A stretch of DNA of 64,000 nt. Origin: Valencia hispanica. Its lineage: Eukaryota > Chordata > Actinopteri > Cyprinodontiformes > Valenciidae. The notes under the pieces are model-generated. The model searched no databases and had not been told where the DNA came from. It saw only the letters and a program-made list of their open reading frames with translations. Made by a program: the position numbers and the translations under genes. Shown in pieces: positions 22,800-34,236 of the stretch (its first letter is position 1; every line of letters begins with the position of its first letter). The stretch spans positions 28,668,961 through 28,732,960 of the forward strand of contig OY747713.1 in assembly GCA_963556495.2 (NCBI GenBank). The letters are read 5' to 3'.

Positions 22800-24590
22800 T
22801 GTATTGTTTTTAACATGACAAATTATGCAAAGGTTTAATGATGATGGATACTTTACTTTTTCAAGGCACTTTAGCTGACCTTGTCCTCACCAAAATGTAA
22901 ACAGGCATTAAAAACTTTATGGGTCAGATCTGAGAAAAAAGCCTCAGATCCTCAATAAGATAAGGTATACTGAGACACGAGATGGGATTATAATTTGCAG
23001 AAACGCATGAAACAGCAAACCACTGTAAATCCATAATATAACATTAGGGCCAGAATACAAGGTAAATGTCAGCATCAACCTACCTCCATATACCAAAGGT
23101 AAACCATGGCTATTAAATCCTCCTTCAAGACATTGTCAGCTGTAGCAACATTATTTTATTTTCTTTACAGAAATTTTGCAAAAGATTCTCCAAATTGCAC
23201 CTTTGTTTGACCTAAACAGCCATAGTGTGAAATGAAAAGCAAAGAGCCAGTGATAATAAGCACCAAACTGCTAGCTCCAGCACCTATTTAATTGGACCAA
23301 ACACCTGGGTCCATCCTACGACATGAAATGTCAAGCACGGCGTTTTACCAGGGTTTTGCTGCCAAAGGATTGTGAAAGTATCCTCCTGTTATTCTAGAAT
23401 ATTAACTGGAATATGTTCACATGGGCTCGTGTGGTGCTGACATCTAGTTCTCCAACATTGCTATTACTAGAACACAGGTTTCATTAAAAATGCCTTAATA
23501 TCGTGTGAATAGACAACATGCAAAACATCACCTATAACCAGCATGATCACATCCAGTTTTGCAGTAACTTTTTGTGTTTGCAAAGCTTGAGCTTTAAAAT
23601 ACTTAGTGGATACCATCAGCTGGTGTCTAATACCGACATTTCCTGGGTTTGCTGTTTCAAAGGGAGTTAATTACCTGTAAATTACATGCTCACAGCTACA
23701 GTCAGCTTTACTTAGTTCAGTCACCTAGACATTTTCATTTTCTTGTTTCCCCGTTTGTAATATGAGGGAAAGGCTGAAAACTAATATTGATATTACGCAA
23801 ATGTCAGGGCAGAGGCAAATGATGGAAATCAATGTCTAGAATTCAGAGGGGGAGTCATTAATGTCAGCGTAAACTTACTACCATTAACTATAATGACATG
23901 CTCAAGTCAGTGAGCAAGATGGAAACATAAACAGTACTTCCACTGTTAAAACAAACACTTAATGTCATAAAAAAATATATTGCCGATTTTGTTGTATCTA
24001 GGTGTATCACATAAGAATACAGTCATATTTCTTATTTCATATTTCAATGAAAGTGTGAAAAAGAAATTCAGCGGTTTGGAAATATTACCAGTAAGGAAGA
24101 TGTACTTACACCTGTCACCCCTATTACCGTAACCTGATTTTAAAAATACAATTAGTAGATTTGGGTTTAAAATGTTAACATTTGTGGGTCTCAGCTAATC
24201 ATTTTCATACAAAATCAGTTCAATGTTCAATTACTGTGAAACATTTAGAACTCTGCATCAAGTAAAGCCAGGTCAGCAGATCATGACATTTTATTCTGAC
24301 CTGCAAAACAGACTCCGCAAATAGCCTTGAAGCTGGGGCACGTCAGATGTTTGGGTGGCGTGAGAAGTAAACAATTTCAAGTTATTGCAGGGCCCTTAGA
24401 GACAGTTTAAAGACAGGAAGGGGTTAACCATTCCTTGCAGGGAGCTTTCTGAAAGACACTGGGAAGAGGAGTTCTTGGAAGAAGCACTCCAGAGATGGGA
24501 CCTTAAGCCGTCAACCAACAATGAGGCTGCTAAAAGCTAAAACATGGCATCGCCTCCTAGAGTTAGCCAATTACATAATTGCACATTCTA
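22800..24590. other. no gene recognised
   Basis: AT-rich intronic DNA without a repeat family or a reading frame that I can support. Confidence 0.45.
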
Positions 24591-24604
24591 ATATAGAACA
24601 TTGT

Positions 24605-25195
24605 ATACCATTAAGTTAGGCATGCTCAAGTGGGAGCCCACCATCACCTCCGTCATAAAGAAGGCCCAGCAGAGGATGTACTTCCTGAGGCAGCTAAGGA
24701 AATTCAACCTGCCAACACGGATGATGATTGCAGTTCTACACTGCAATCATCGAGTCCATCCTCACCTCCTCCATCACCGTGTGGTATGCTGGTGCCACCA
24801 TCAAGGACAAACAGAGACTGCAGTGTGTTGTGCGCTCTGCTGAGAAGGTGATTGGCTGCAGACTCCCATCTCTGCAGGACCTGTACACCTCTAGGACGCT
24901 TGGGCGTTAAGGTCGGATCACAGCCCACCCTTCTCACCCTGGACACAGACAGTTTGACCTGCTCCCTTCGGGCAGGAGGCTCCGGTCCATTCGGACCAGA
25001 ACCTCTCGCCATAAGAACAGTTTCTTCCCCTCTGCTGTTGGACTCATGAACAATAACCCTAAGACTGTTCCCACCATCGCTCAGTTACATGACCCATATT
25101 GTGTTTTTTTTTTTGCACCTGTCTGATTTGCACCGATCGTTACCTGCACACATGTACATATCAATCTGTTTAGCATATTATATTTTTATTTTTAT
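24605..25195 (+). mobile_element. 5'-truncated L2-like LINE
   Basis: The C-terminal part of an L2-type reverse transcriptase is readable across frames: VIKKAQQRMYFLRQLRKFNLP, then after a frameshift near 24725 FYTAIIESILTSSITVWYA, RLQCVVRSAEKVIG, and LPSLQDLYTSR. A further shift leads to the LLPSGRRLRSI-like and 'aagaacagtttcttccc' (KNSFFP) region. A short 3' UTR with T-runs ends near 25195. The catalytic domain is missing because of 5' truncation. A perfect 12-bp hairpin (24720-24748) coincides with the first frameshift. Confidence 0.8.
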
Positions 25196-25199
25196 TTAA

Positions 25200-26050
25200 G
25201 TGTTTACTGAGAATGAGAGGTAAAATATGAGCTGGAAAATCTCCAAATATTTTTGTAATCAACTAAATAATAAAGTGGTCAAATACAACAACCTGAACAG
25301 ATCCTAAAGCATTTCTCATGAATGAACAATTGCCACTATATCTTATTATCCCTCAATGATTCATCTCTGCACAGGAACATTGTATTTTTTTAAGAGCTTA
25401 TAAAACATAATCCACACCACTATACCAAAAGTGTATATTTAAATCCCTGTTCACTTCCAGTGTGCATAATTCAAGAGCATTGCGTAAGGTGACTATTATA
25501 CATGTTGTTTTTCCTCTATTCCCCTGCTAACGGAAAAACAATAGGCCATGTGCTCTGTTCAAACCCAATGTCTTTCCTCTTTGGATGTAAAAATAACATG
25601 CCATCCTCCCACATTGCATAACTCAATATCAGTCAGCATTGAGGGCGGCAATGAGAGCTTTAAAACCAAAAAGAGGTATGCAATTAGGTGTTTACCCTGG
25701 AAGCCTTTTCACTGTCAGTGAGGGAAAGGGAGAATGAGCAAGAGTGTGAAATAGTGGGAGAGCCCACAGGGTTACTGAGTCAGTGAAGATATGACCCTGT
25801 GCTCTTAGGCCTTTTGGAAGCAGCATAATCAGGTCAAACACCCACTCCACAAAGTGTATTTCTGTCAAACTGGAGAATATAGTACGACTGACTAAGGAGA
25901 ATGTTTGAATCAGTGGCCAAGAAAGCTACGGTGGAACAGGAAGCTTTTATAACACCAAGAAACACAAATGCACAGGCTTCTTAAGATGACTGGAAAACAA
26001 TGGAATTTATGGACTATGGACATTTTCCAGGTCAGATAAATGTGAAAGAA
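25200..26050. other. no gene recognised
   Basis: AT-rich sequence without recognised repeats. Confidence 0.4.
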
Positions 26051-26059
26051 GAATTAGTC

Positions 26060-26180
26060 AAGTCATCCATCCGACCATCCATCCAACCCAGTTGTCTATG
26101 ATTTGTTTGTCTATTGTTTAATTCATCCATTCAGTCATGTTTTTTTTGTCCATCCAGTCGTTCATCCATCCATCCATTTG
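26060..26180 (+). repeat. degenerate (CATC)n tract
   Basis: Clusters of CATC/CATCCATC occur from about 26066 to 26176, interrupted by unrelated bases; an old tetranucleotide microsatellite. Confidence 0.7.
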
Positions 26181-26184
26181 TTAA

Positions 26185-26603
26185 AGCTGCTGTCCGGAGA
26201 ATCTGAGGGAGAGAGATTTTTTGAATCCAATGTACCAAGGCCCCTCCCAACCCCCACTCCCGCCTGCTCCCTCAAGCCCCACCTCAACAATTGTGCATGC
26301 TCATCATCTGTGGTGTCACAGCGAGTCAAAGAAGAAAGCAGCAAGTGCTATCAAGCACCACCAGATTTTATTTTTGTTATAGACATTTCAGATGTGAGCG
26401 ACTTCTCCATGACTGATGCTCTCTTCCAATATGGCGACTGTAAATGGGAGCGGCCAGTGTGCGCAGCCCCATCTTCACGTTTGTGCAACAGGAATCTAAA
26501 AAACAGCAACAATGTATAGTCGAGTCATCATCAATGTAAAGGATTCTACCACGTAGCCATTGTAGTATACCTGTTACAGCATTAAACTGGATGTCCATTT
26601 CCT
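26185..26603. mobile_element. possible TTAA-flanked MITE (Kolobok-like)
   Basis: TTAA sits at both edges (26181-26184 and 26604-26607), followed inward by AAGCTGCTGTCC and, on the other strand, AAGGAAATGGACATCC. The ends share only a few bases beyond TTAAAG. The interior ('tatggcgactgtaaatgggagcggcc') looks like repeated fish sequence. Confidence 0.3.
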
Positions 26604-26609
26604 TTAAAG

Positions 26610-28340
26610 TTTTTCTGTATATCTGTTAAAATCAGTGACTAGCAGATATATCATAATTGTTTACCTTATTTAGGATGATATTCAAGCACCTAAAAATGTT
26701 ATATTGAACCAAATAGGCAAGAGGTTGCACCGACTCCATATCAAACTGCAGCCTCTATTTTCCCCGGCAAAGGACACTGAATCTATTTATTCTTAAAAAC
26801 TTAGCTTGGTTCAAACATGCCTCTCTTGTTTCGAAACTTAGAAGCTTGTGTTGCAGAGAACATTAGAGGGCTTCAAAAGCAGCAGAGAGCAGGGGGAGAG
26901 AGGGGCTCCTTTCTGGGTGATCACCGCGGACAATAGTGATTAAAGCCTCTGGGGCCATGTTTTAAGGAACAAGTCATCCTGAAAAATTTCATCGGACCCC
27001 TTCATCTGTGCATGTTGGGGTGAAAGGGGGTAAATATGGTGGGGATGGTAGGAACCAAACAAAAAAACCCCTGTCAGGTCATGTGACTAAGGAGGGAATA
27101 GATGGCGCATTTCGGTTGGTTAGAGAAGAAAGTCATGGAAACAAGTCTGTAGTGCCATTATCTCTCTGTGAGAGCCTATATATATGTCTGTGTATGTGGG
27201 GTTGTGTTGGAGGAGGCGGAGAGTGTTGTATCCTTAGGAAAGACCACCAAAGCATTGTTCATTCACAACCAGAACAAAGAAAAGTAAATAAATAAAAAAT
27301 GCCTCCATCTAAAGTGACCTTGACTACTTTGGCAGAACAGTCAGCACATCAGATCATCTCCCTTACACCTCTTAGTTCAAGTGGGCGCATTTCAGAAACA
27401 CCTTTTTAAACATAAACTGTTTTTTTTATGTATTTATCGCTATATAGCTCAGATTATGAAACTGGGAGAGAAAAAAACGAAGACATCAGGACAGACATTA
27501 AGCTATGATGAGTTGCAGTCCCACGCCACCATGTGCGACCAATCAAACTACGTTCCCGCTGGGCAAATCAATACCTCTCCACTTCCATATACCGGCTGCT
27601 CTGGCTCATACAAACTCTCCCACAGCAACAAAAATATGTCCCCTACAAAAGCAGCAATTGTGTAATCAAATAGCTTTCTGGTTGTTTCTTAAAATAGGCC
27701 AAAATGCCTGAAAAACAGACTTCTATTCAGCCTGGTTTAACTGGCACAGATCATTCAATTCAGCAAGGTCAAGTGCAACAGTCTTCCAAGTACAAGGAAG
27801 TACAAGTTCCACTTCCTCAAAAAAAATGCTAAAATTACAACCCAGACATCAGGAGAAGATTGTACCAGACAACAGGAAAATAGCAACACAAACTACAGAG
27901 CTCTCATCCTAGCAAACAATACTGCTCTTGAGGGATATTCCTATAACTAGATAATCGCTGCTCATCAGGAACATGACATTGGCACAGCTGATCAATGAAA
28001 ACAAAAAGCCCTGGCGCTACGGGAAAAATAAACCAGGCTGCAAAATGAGCTGCACCCTCTCTTCCGAGCAGGCAATCAGTCTCGGAATAGAAATGTGGGG
28101 ATTATGCAAGAACAATGCTGGAACTGAAGGTTTAGTTTCACTGATTTTAAAGAGAAAGCATGACTCTACACTGCCTGAAAGCATGGGCAGTGTGGCAAAG
28201 GAAACTAATTAGCGCCTGGCTTCATACCACACTGTCAACATGACCTCGAAAGCAGTCTGTTTAACACAACTTTTTAAGACCACATATGCGAGAGGCATGT
28301 ATCATGTTGAAAGGACATAAAAGTGCAATAAAAGGTAAGA
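26610..28340. other. no gene recognised
   Basis: Only chance frames, some cysteine- or serine-rich. No repeat family was identified. Confidence 0.4.
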
Positions 28341-28527
28341 AACACAGCCCTGCATTTTTTCCACAGTTTGTCATGTTACAGCCATAAAGTTCACTGTATC
28401 TTATTTGTATTTTAAGCGATGGACAAATTGCAGCAGGATACAATTTTCCAAATAAATATCTGAAAAGGCTTCCCCTGAATAAAATTCGGTGCGCATAACT
28501 ATTTTAGAGCTGTGTCTCGGTATAAAT

Positions 28528-28962
28528 CTGCGCTGTCTCCAGTCCTTAAGGGTCTTTGTCCTGCAACTGTTTTTATGTCCCTCTGCTTTAACCTAAATCA
28601 AATAATTTGCTTATTAACAAAGTTATTAGCATGAGCCATTTCATTTAGATGTGTTGGACCAGAAATTCCTGGACGCCTCCCTAGTCAGGTGTTCCGGACA
28701 CGTCCCGCCGGGAGGAGGCCCAGAGGAAGATCCAGGATACGCTGGAGGTACTATGTTTCTTGCCTGGCCTGGGAACGCCCTGGGATTCCTGCCGAGGAGC
28801 TGGCCCAAGTGGCTGAGGAGAGGGAAGTCAGGGTCTCTTTGCTTAAGCTGCTGCCCCTGCGATCCGACCCCGGATAAGCGGAAGATTATGGATGGATGGA
28901 CCAAAAACTCATCCAACAAGTGCAGGACACCAGCCCTTAAAGACTAGAGTTCGGCACCCCTG
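28528..28962. mobile_element. hAT-like MITE inserted in the Tc1 (holds a Rex3 piece)
   Basis: The right end reads '...tcggcacccctg'; the left end ('ctgcgctgtctccagtccttaag') is a degenerate inverted match to CAGGGGTGNC...AGTC. Flanks gtataaat and ataaaaat agree at 6 of 8 positions, as an aged 8-bp duplication would. The interior 'gtgttggacca...' and '...catccaacaagtgcaggacacc' are arm sequences split by the Rex3 insertion. Confidence 0.55.
28666..28897 (+). mobile_element. Rex3-like (RTE clade) 3' fragment
   Basis: The frame reads RPAGRRPRGRSRIRWRYYV, LAWERPGIPAEELAQVAEE and LLKLLPLRSDPG, then a stop, matching the C-terminus of fish Rex3. The 3' end is 'ataagcggaagattatggatggatgg', with the GATG tail typical of Rex3. 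It is flanked by GGACCAGAAA (28656-28665) and GGACCAAAAA (28898-28907), a probable 10-bp target duplication. The 5' truncated copy is only ~230 bp. Confidence 0.8.
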
Positions 28963-29297
28963 ATAAAAATCCAGCTGTTCTGTGAAGACACTAGTGCAAA
29001 GCTAACAAAACATAGCCATCCACCAAAGCTGACAGGCCATGCAGGAAGGGCAATAAACTGAGAAACTATGGGATCAGAACAGTATCACCTTGAAAGGAAA
29101 CTGAAAATAAAAATTGGCATTGAAAAATATTATTGTAAATGAAAATATTAATTTTGAATCTGAAATAAATATAGTGAAAATGTTTGTGTTGAAAGTGAAC
29201 AAAAAAATTTAAAGTGAATTTTTTTTCTATGAAACTCGTGTATATGCATTGAAACAAATATCTCACTTACAATCAAGCTTTCAAACTTGAATGTTTT

Positions 29298-29365
29298 TTA
29301 CAATGCCAATCTTTTTTTACAATGCCAATCTTTTATACAATGCCAATCTTTTTTACAATGCCATC
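29298..29365 (+). repeat. short tandem repeat in left arm (TACAATGCCAATCTTTT x4)
   Basis: Four copies of a ~17-19 bp unit, ttttacaatgccaatcttt, lie end to end. The other arm has a related triplication, 'ttcagtgccaatttttatt', at a different place (31356-31417), so the expansions arose independently in the two arms. Confidence 0.75.
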
Positions 29366-29878
29366 ATTTTTTTCAGCTTCATTCAGGTGATACTGTTTTG
29401 ACGCTTGTGTGTGCACGCGCATGAGGGGCGGGGCTGAAGCCCCCCATATTTGCATGAACGAGGCAGGAGGGAAACTCCGACTGTCTGAGTGGGATCAACA
29501 TTTTCTTTGCTACTAATGTGGTTTGTGGAAGGTGATAATCTGCAGTTGGGGACCCGATTTATGACAGTCTTTCTGTAGTCTTTCGAATCAAACATATTTG
29601 ATATTATCGCAAGTCCTAGTGTAGTCGTTGTGACGTAAATCAACCAACAACCAATAAAGTTGTTCTCACACAAACGGAAGCACCAAGCTACAGAGCCCGG
29701 CAGGGGTCAGGTGCAGAAATACATTTTGAGGGGTACGAATCTGTACCCTCGGTTTATTAAACCATGCGCATGGAGTCGTAATCTGTTCCCTCCGTTTATT
29801 CAACTATGTGTGTGAGCGTGTGGGGGTCCTGTCCACTTACACTGTACCCTGGCTGTTTGGGATTGTACTTTACTGCTA

Positions 29879-29933
29879 TGGCACAGTAGTTAATAAGCAG
29901 GATTACAATCTTGATGTTGGTGGGTTCGAGTCC
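29879..29933 (+). repeat. tRNA-like pol III promoter (A and B boxes), SINE head
   Basis: 'tggcacagtag' (29879-29889) resembles an A box and 'ggttcgagtcc' (29923-29933) matches a B box exactly. The spacing of 33 bp is normal for tRNA genes. Flanking sequence does not fold into a complete tRNA cloverleaf by eye, so a tRNA-derived SINE head carried in the centre of the surrounding element is likeliest. Confidence 0.45.
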
Positions 29934-32235
29934 CGTTTATGATATTGTCTTGGAACTTGCCACATATCAATTTTTTTTGGTTCCTGCGGGAAAGTAGGCT
30001 ATAAACATTAGTTTCATTTTTATAAATAACAGTTTTGTGGCCACCTATGGAGCCTGGCAGGGTCTATACACAACAAATACAATATTTGTGTTGCATGGCT
30101 GAGAAATGGGCCATAAATTACAAAGTGTATGCCAACCTTGCGCCCTGGAAAACAGGCACAAACCAGCGCTATCTGTGGATCTGCATGGAGCAAGTGGTAC
30201 AGCATAAACACCTTCCATTAAAAAGATATGAGTTAACCAGTTACTTGTTGATACAGTACCCACTTTGCATGCAAGTCTTTATTTGACATAACATTAATCT
30301 TGGCAAAGAATGCTACAACATTCGTACATAAAGAAACTGTATAATGCTGAGCATAATGGGAGGAATTTTGCGGGAAGCTAAAATAGCCTAGGTGTAGTCT
30401 TTTAAATAGTGTCCCAACCAGATCCAGTGTTTATAAAATCTTTAGTCTGAGACCAAAAAACTGTTAACCCAAGTCTTCAGATGTGAGCTGATAATCTTTA
30501 TGAGTCTTTTCTAAATCGTTTCAAAGTCTCTAGGTGTACGGAAAGCATAATGTGGTTTGTGGAATAGTAATAATAAAAGATATAAACAGTTTCTTCTGCT
30601 TGCCATGGCAGTTGGTGCACATTACCGCCACCTTCTGGTTTAGAGTGTGTGTCACAATTACGTTTTGCAATCTAATAAAAAACGAGTTGTCAGTGTTGTT
30701 AGCTTTGCTTACACCAGTCTTAATTGATTTGTTAACGTTATTGACATGTATTGTAAATATATATTGTGGATCTGAAATAAATACAGTTATTTAATATGGT
30801 ATATATAGTGTGCATTTACATCCCTTCATACCACACTGTCTGTAATGAGGCGAGCCTCCAACAAAGACAAGCTACACAAGCATAAAACTTTATCACAAGA
30901 CTTCTAGTCTACTGGTCAGTAGAAAGAACTGAGAAGAAACCGTTTAGGTCTTTTTTCTTCCACAAACCACATTATTAGCAATGTAAATGTCCTGCTGTCC
31001 CTCGTGTCTCGCCTCGGACAGTCGGAGTTTCCCTCCTGCCTCGTTCATGCAAACATATGGGGGGCTGAAGCCCCGCCCCTCATGCGCGTGCACACACAAG
31101 CGTCAAAACAGTATCACCTGAATGAAGCTGAAAAAAATGATGGCATAGAATAAACGATTGGTGTTGAATAAAGATTGGCATTGTAAAAAAAAATTAAAGT
31201 TTGAAAACTTGATTGTGAGTCATTTGTTTCAATGCATACACATGAGTTTCATAGAAAAAAAATTCACTTCACTTTTTTTTCACTTTTAATACAAACATTT
31301 TCACTAGATTTATTTCAGATTCAAAATTAATATTTTCAGTTACAATAATATTTTTCAATGCCAATTTTTATTTTCAGTGCCAATTTTTATTTTCAGTGCC
31401 AATATTTATTTTCAGTTTCATTTCAAGGTGATACTGTTCTGATCCCATAAGAAACAGCCATGAGTCACAAGGTGTCCCTGGAGGAGCTGTAGAGCTCCAC
31501 AGCTCAGGTGGAATAACCCTCATCAAACATGGTCTTTACAGCAAAACAGCAAAAAGAAAGCCATTGCTGAAAGACATCAAAATTCCTATTACAATGCAAC
31601 AAGCAATGTTGGGCTCACTGCAAACATTTGGAAGAAGGGTCTCTGATCAATTGAGATGAAAATGGATCTTTTAGCATTTGGGCAAAAACGCAGAATAGTG
31701 AAAACCTAACACTGCAAATCACATTGAATAAACTATCATCACTGTGAAAGATGGTGGTGACGTAATTGGAGCAAAATGTGGCTCTACAAACTATCGGGTG
31801 AGTCAGATTAAGAATGCACGTCACAGATTAAAAGAAATCTCATTCAAATACCTTTTTCTCTCCACTGCACAATTATTCTTTAGTTTGTTTTAGTTTATTA
31901 CATAAGATTTCAATAAAACTAATTTAAAATTGTTTTTGGAAGGTAAAACATCTCAAAATGTTCACAGGGTATCAATAATTCTACAAGGCAAGGATTTCCC
32001 TAACTGGTTTTGCAACCACTGTTTAAAGACCTAAAAGGTTGAAGATCGTATTTATAGCCTAAAAAACACAAAGTAAAACAAATCTTAGGCTTTCATAAAG
32101 TAATTTTTAATCTTGGATTTTTTGTAAACTCAAAAGGAACTGCAAACATTTTAAAACAAGCCAAAGGCAAAACAGCACTAAGGCAAACTCTGACTGCAAT
32201 GCTCAAACAATAAGCACAGTAAAACAACACTTATA

Positions 32236-33643
32236 CAGTGGCTTGCAAAAGTATTCGGCCCCCTTGAACTTTTCCACATTTTGTCATATTACAGCCACAA
32301 ACGTGAATCAATTTTATTGGAATTCCACGTGAAAGACCAATAAAAAGTGGTGTACACATGAGAAGTGGAACGAAAATCATTCATGATTCCAAACATTTTT
32401 TACAAATAAATAACTGAAAAGTGGGGTGTGCGTAATTATTCAGCCCCCTGAGTCAATACTTTGCAGAACCACCTTTTGCTGCAATTCCAGCTGCCAGTCT
32501 TTTAGGGTATGTCTCTACCAGCTTTGCACATCTAGAGACTGAAATTCTTGCCCATTCTTCTTTGCAAAACAGCTCCAGCTCAGTCAGATTAGATGGACAG
32601 CGTTTGTGAACAGCAGTTTTCAGATCTTGCCACATATTCTCGATTGGATTTAGATCTGGACTTTGACTGGGCCATTCTAACACATAGATATGTTTTGTTT
32701 TCACCATTTCCATTGTTGCCCTGGCTTTATGTTTAGGGTCGTTGTCCTGCTGGAAGGTGAACCTCCGCCCCAGTCTCAAGTCTTTTGCAGACTCAAAGAG
32801 GTTTTCTTCCAAGATTGCCCTGTATTTGGCTCCATCCATCTTCCCATCAACTCTGACCAGCTTCCCTGTCCCTGCTGAAGAGAAAACGGGACTTCTTATG
32901 GTTTTCTTTTAACAATAGCTTTCTTCATGCCACTCTTCCATAAAGGCCAACTTTGTGCAGTGCACGACTAATAGTTGTCCTATGGACAGATTCCCCCACC
33001 TGAGCAGTAGATCTCTGCGGCTCGTCCAGAGTCACCATGGGCCTCTTGGCTGCATTTCTGATCTGCGCTCTCCTTGTTCGGCCTGTGAGTTTAGGTGGAC
33101 GGCCTTGTTTTGGTAGGTTTACAGTTGTGCCATACTCCTTCCATTTCTGAATGATCGCTTGAACAGCGCTCCGTGGGATGTTCAAGACTTGGGAAATCTT
33201 TTTGTAGCCTAAGCCTGCTTTAAATTTCTCAATAACTTTATCCCTGACCTGTCTGGTGTGTTCTTTGGACTTCATGGTGTTGTTGCTCCCAACATTCTCT
33301 TAGACAACCTCTGAGGCCGTCACAGGGCAGCTGTATTTGTACTGACATTAGATTACACACAGGTGCACTCTATTTAGTCATTAGCACTCATCAGACAATG
33401 TCTATGGGCAACTGACTGCACTCAGACCAAAGGGGGCTGAATAATTACGCACACCCCACTTTTCAGTTATTTATTTGTAAAAAATGTTTGGAATCATGTA
33501 TGATTTTCGTTCCACTTCTCACGTGTACACCTCTTTGTATTGGTCTTTCACATGGAATTCCAATAAAACGGATTCATGTTTGTGGCTGTAATGTGACAAA
33601 ATGTGGAAAAGTTCAAGGGGGCCGAATACTTTTGCAAGCCACT
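32236..33643 (-). mobile_element. Tc1-like transposon with long terminal repeats, internal deletion
   Basis: The element lies between TA (32234-32235) and TA (33644-33645). Its ends are inverted repeats of about 210 bp beginning CAGTGGCTTGCAAAAGTATT. The sequence is highly regular for a fish Tc1 family and much better preserved than the other Tc1 copies nearby. The last base of the right end (expected CACTG, found CACT) is missing. Confidence 0.92.
32453..33275 (-). pseudogene. broken Tc1-like transposase (DD34E, first D lost)
   Basis: The N-terminal frame (33275-32925) encodes 116 residues: a first helix-turn-helix (KVIEKFKAGLGYKKISQVL...AVQAIIQKWKEYG), a basic GRPPKLTGR linker and a second helix-turn-helix (STAQVGESVHRTTISRAL). 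It is closed by TGA where relatives read AGA. The C-terminal frame (to 32453) has QQDNDPKH and SPDLNPIENMW, exactly 34 residues between the second Asp and the Glu. Between them, near 32868-32892, a deletion has removed the segment with the first catalytic Asp and shifted the frame. Transposases of this family cut and paste DNA at TA sites; this copy cannot. Confidence 0.9.
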
Positions 33644-33661
33644 TACAGTGGCTTGCAAAAG
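33644..33661 (+). repeat. solo 16-bp Tc1 terminal-repeat fragment abutting the element
   Basis: Directly after the right end, 'TA cagtggcttgcaaaag' repeats the outer start of the same terminal repeat, then stops matching. With the element end it makes a perfect 15-bp palindrome (33629-33643 and 33647-33661). Confidence 0.85.
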
Positions 33662-34236
33662 ACTCTAAATCATTAGGTTTTCCTACCTTATTGTAATACC
33701 ATAAAAAAGACTGACTTTAGAGAGCAGACATGGGGAAAAAGTTATACTGCAAGCACAAAAAGTTATGAGACACTAAAAGTTAGTTATAAAAAGCAGAACA
33801 ATTATGGCTGCAGTCTTTATGTTTTAAACTAAAAGGTTTCCGCTAAGCTGATGATCAGAGGGCTTTTTTGGATCCGTTTTGTTACATTACAGGAGCATTA
33901 ATCCTTCAACTCACAGCAAAAGCAAGGACAGCATGTTACACTGAGATAAATAGGATGTAAAGGATTGTGCATACCGGGTCAGGGTATTTCCATGGCAAAT
34001 TGTGGAAACACCAGGCACAGGCTATCATTTTATTTAGCATTTAGATAAAAAAAAGTAATTAGATAAAACCTTACCGTTGTATGCACAGAAAAATGATTAT
34101 ATATTATTGTGATAAAAAAAGCTGAATCTAGAGGTTATCTGAGCCCCTTGTGGATAGGAATAATGTCCAATAAAGGCACATGTGCCACAGCAGTGCTTTT
34201 TAAATTAGAATTTTTCACATTATCTTGTTATGTATA
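33662..34236. other. no gene recognised
   Basis: AT-rich sequence between two repeats. Confidence 0.4.

Larger units (their letters stand above)
29067..31449. mobile_element. 2.4-kb long-inverted-repeat element, unassigned superfamily
   Basis: The arms at 29067-29531 and 30957-31449 are inverted copies: TATGGGATCAGAACAGTATC at the outer ends, the 'gcatgaggggcggggctgaagcccc' block, and 'atgtggtttgtggaag' at the inner edge. AGAAAC flanks both sides (29061-29066, 31450-31455). Host Tc1 sequence reads continuously when one copy is removed, so 6 bp is well supported as the target duplication. Each arm is itself an inverted repeat (cagtatcacct...aggtgatactg). The ~1.4-kb centre has no open frame of note and no transposase, so mobility would depend on another element. 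Confidence 0.8.
28345..31990 (+). mobile_element. old Tc1-like transposon split by later insertions
   Basis: The left end reads 'tttttccacagtttgtcatgttacagcc' (28354-28382), a Tc1 terminal-repeat motif. PPKLTGHAGRAI, the linker between Tc1 DNA-binding helices, is encoded near 29022-29055. After the large insertion the same reading resumes with 'agccatgagtcacaaggtgtccctggaggagctg' and a very decayed catalytic region. The right end is near 31985 ('ttcacagggtatcaataattctacaaggca'). Other elements inside account for most of the length. Confidence 0.65.

Noticed and set aside
29879..29940. Functional tRNA gene
   Set aside because: A and B boxes are present but I could not pair acceptor, D and anticodon stems; a SINE head fits better.
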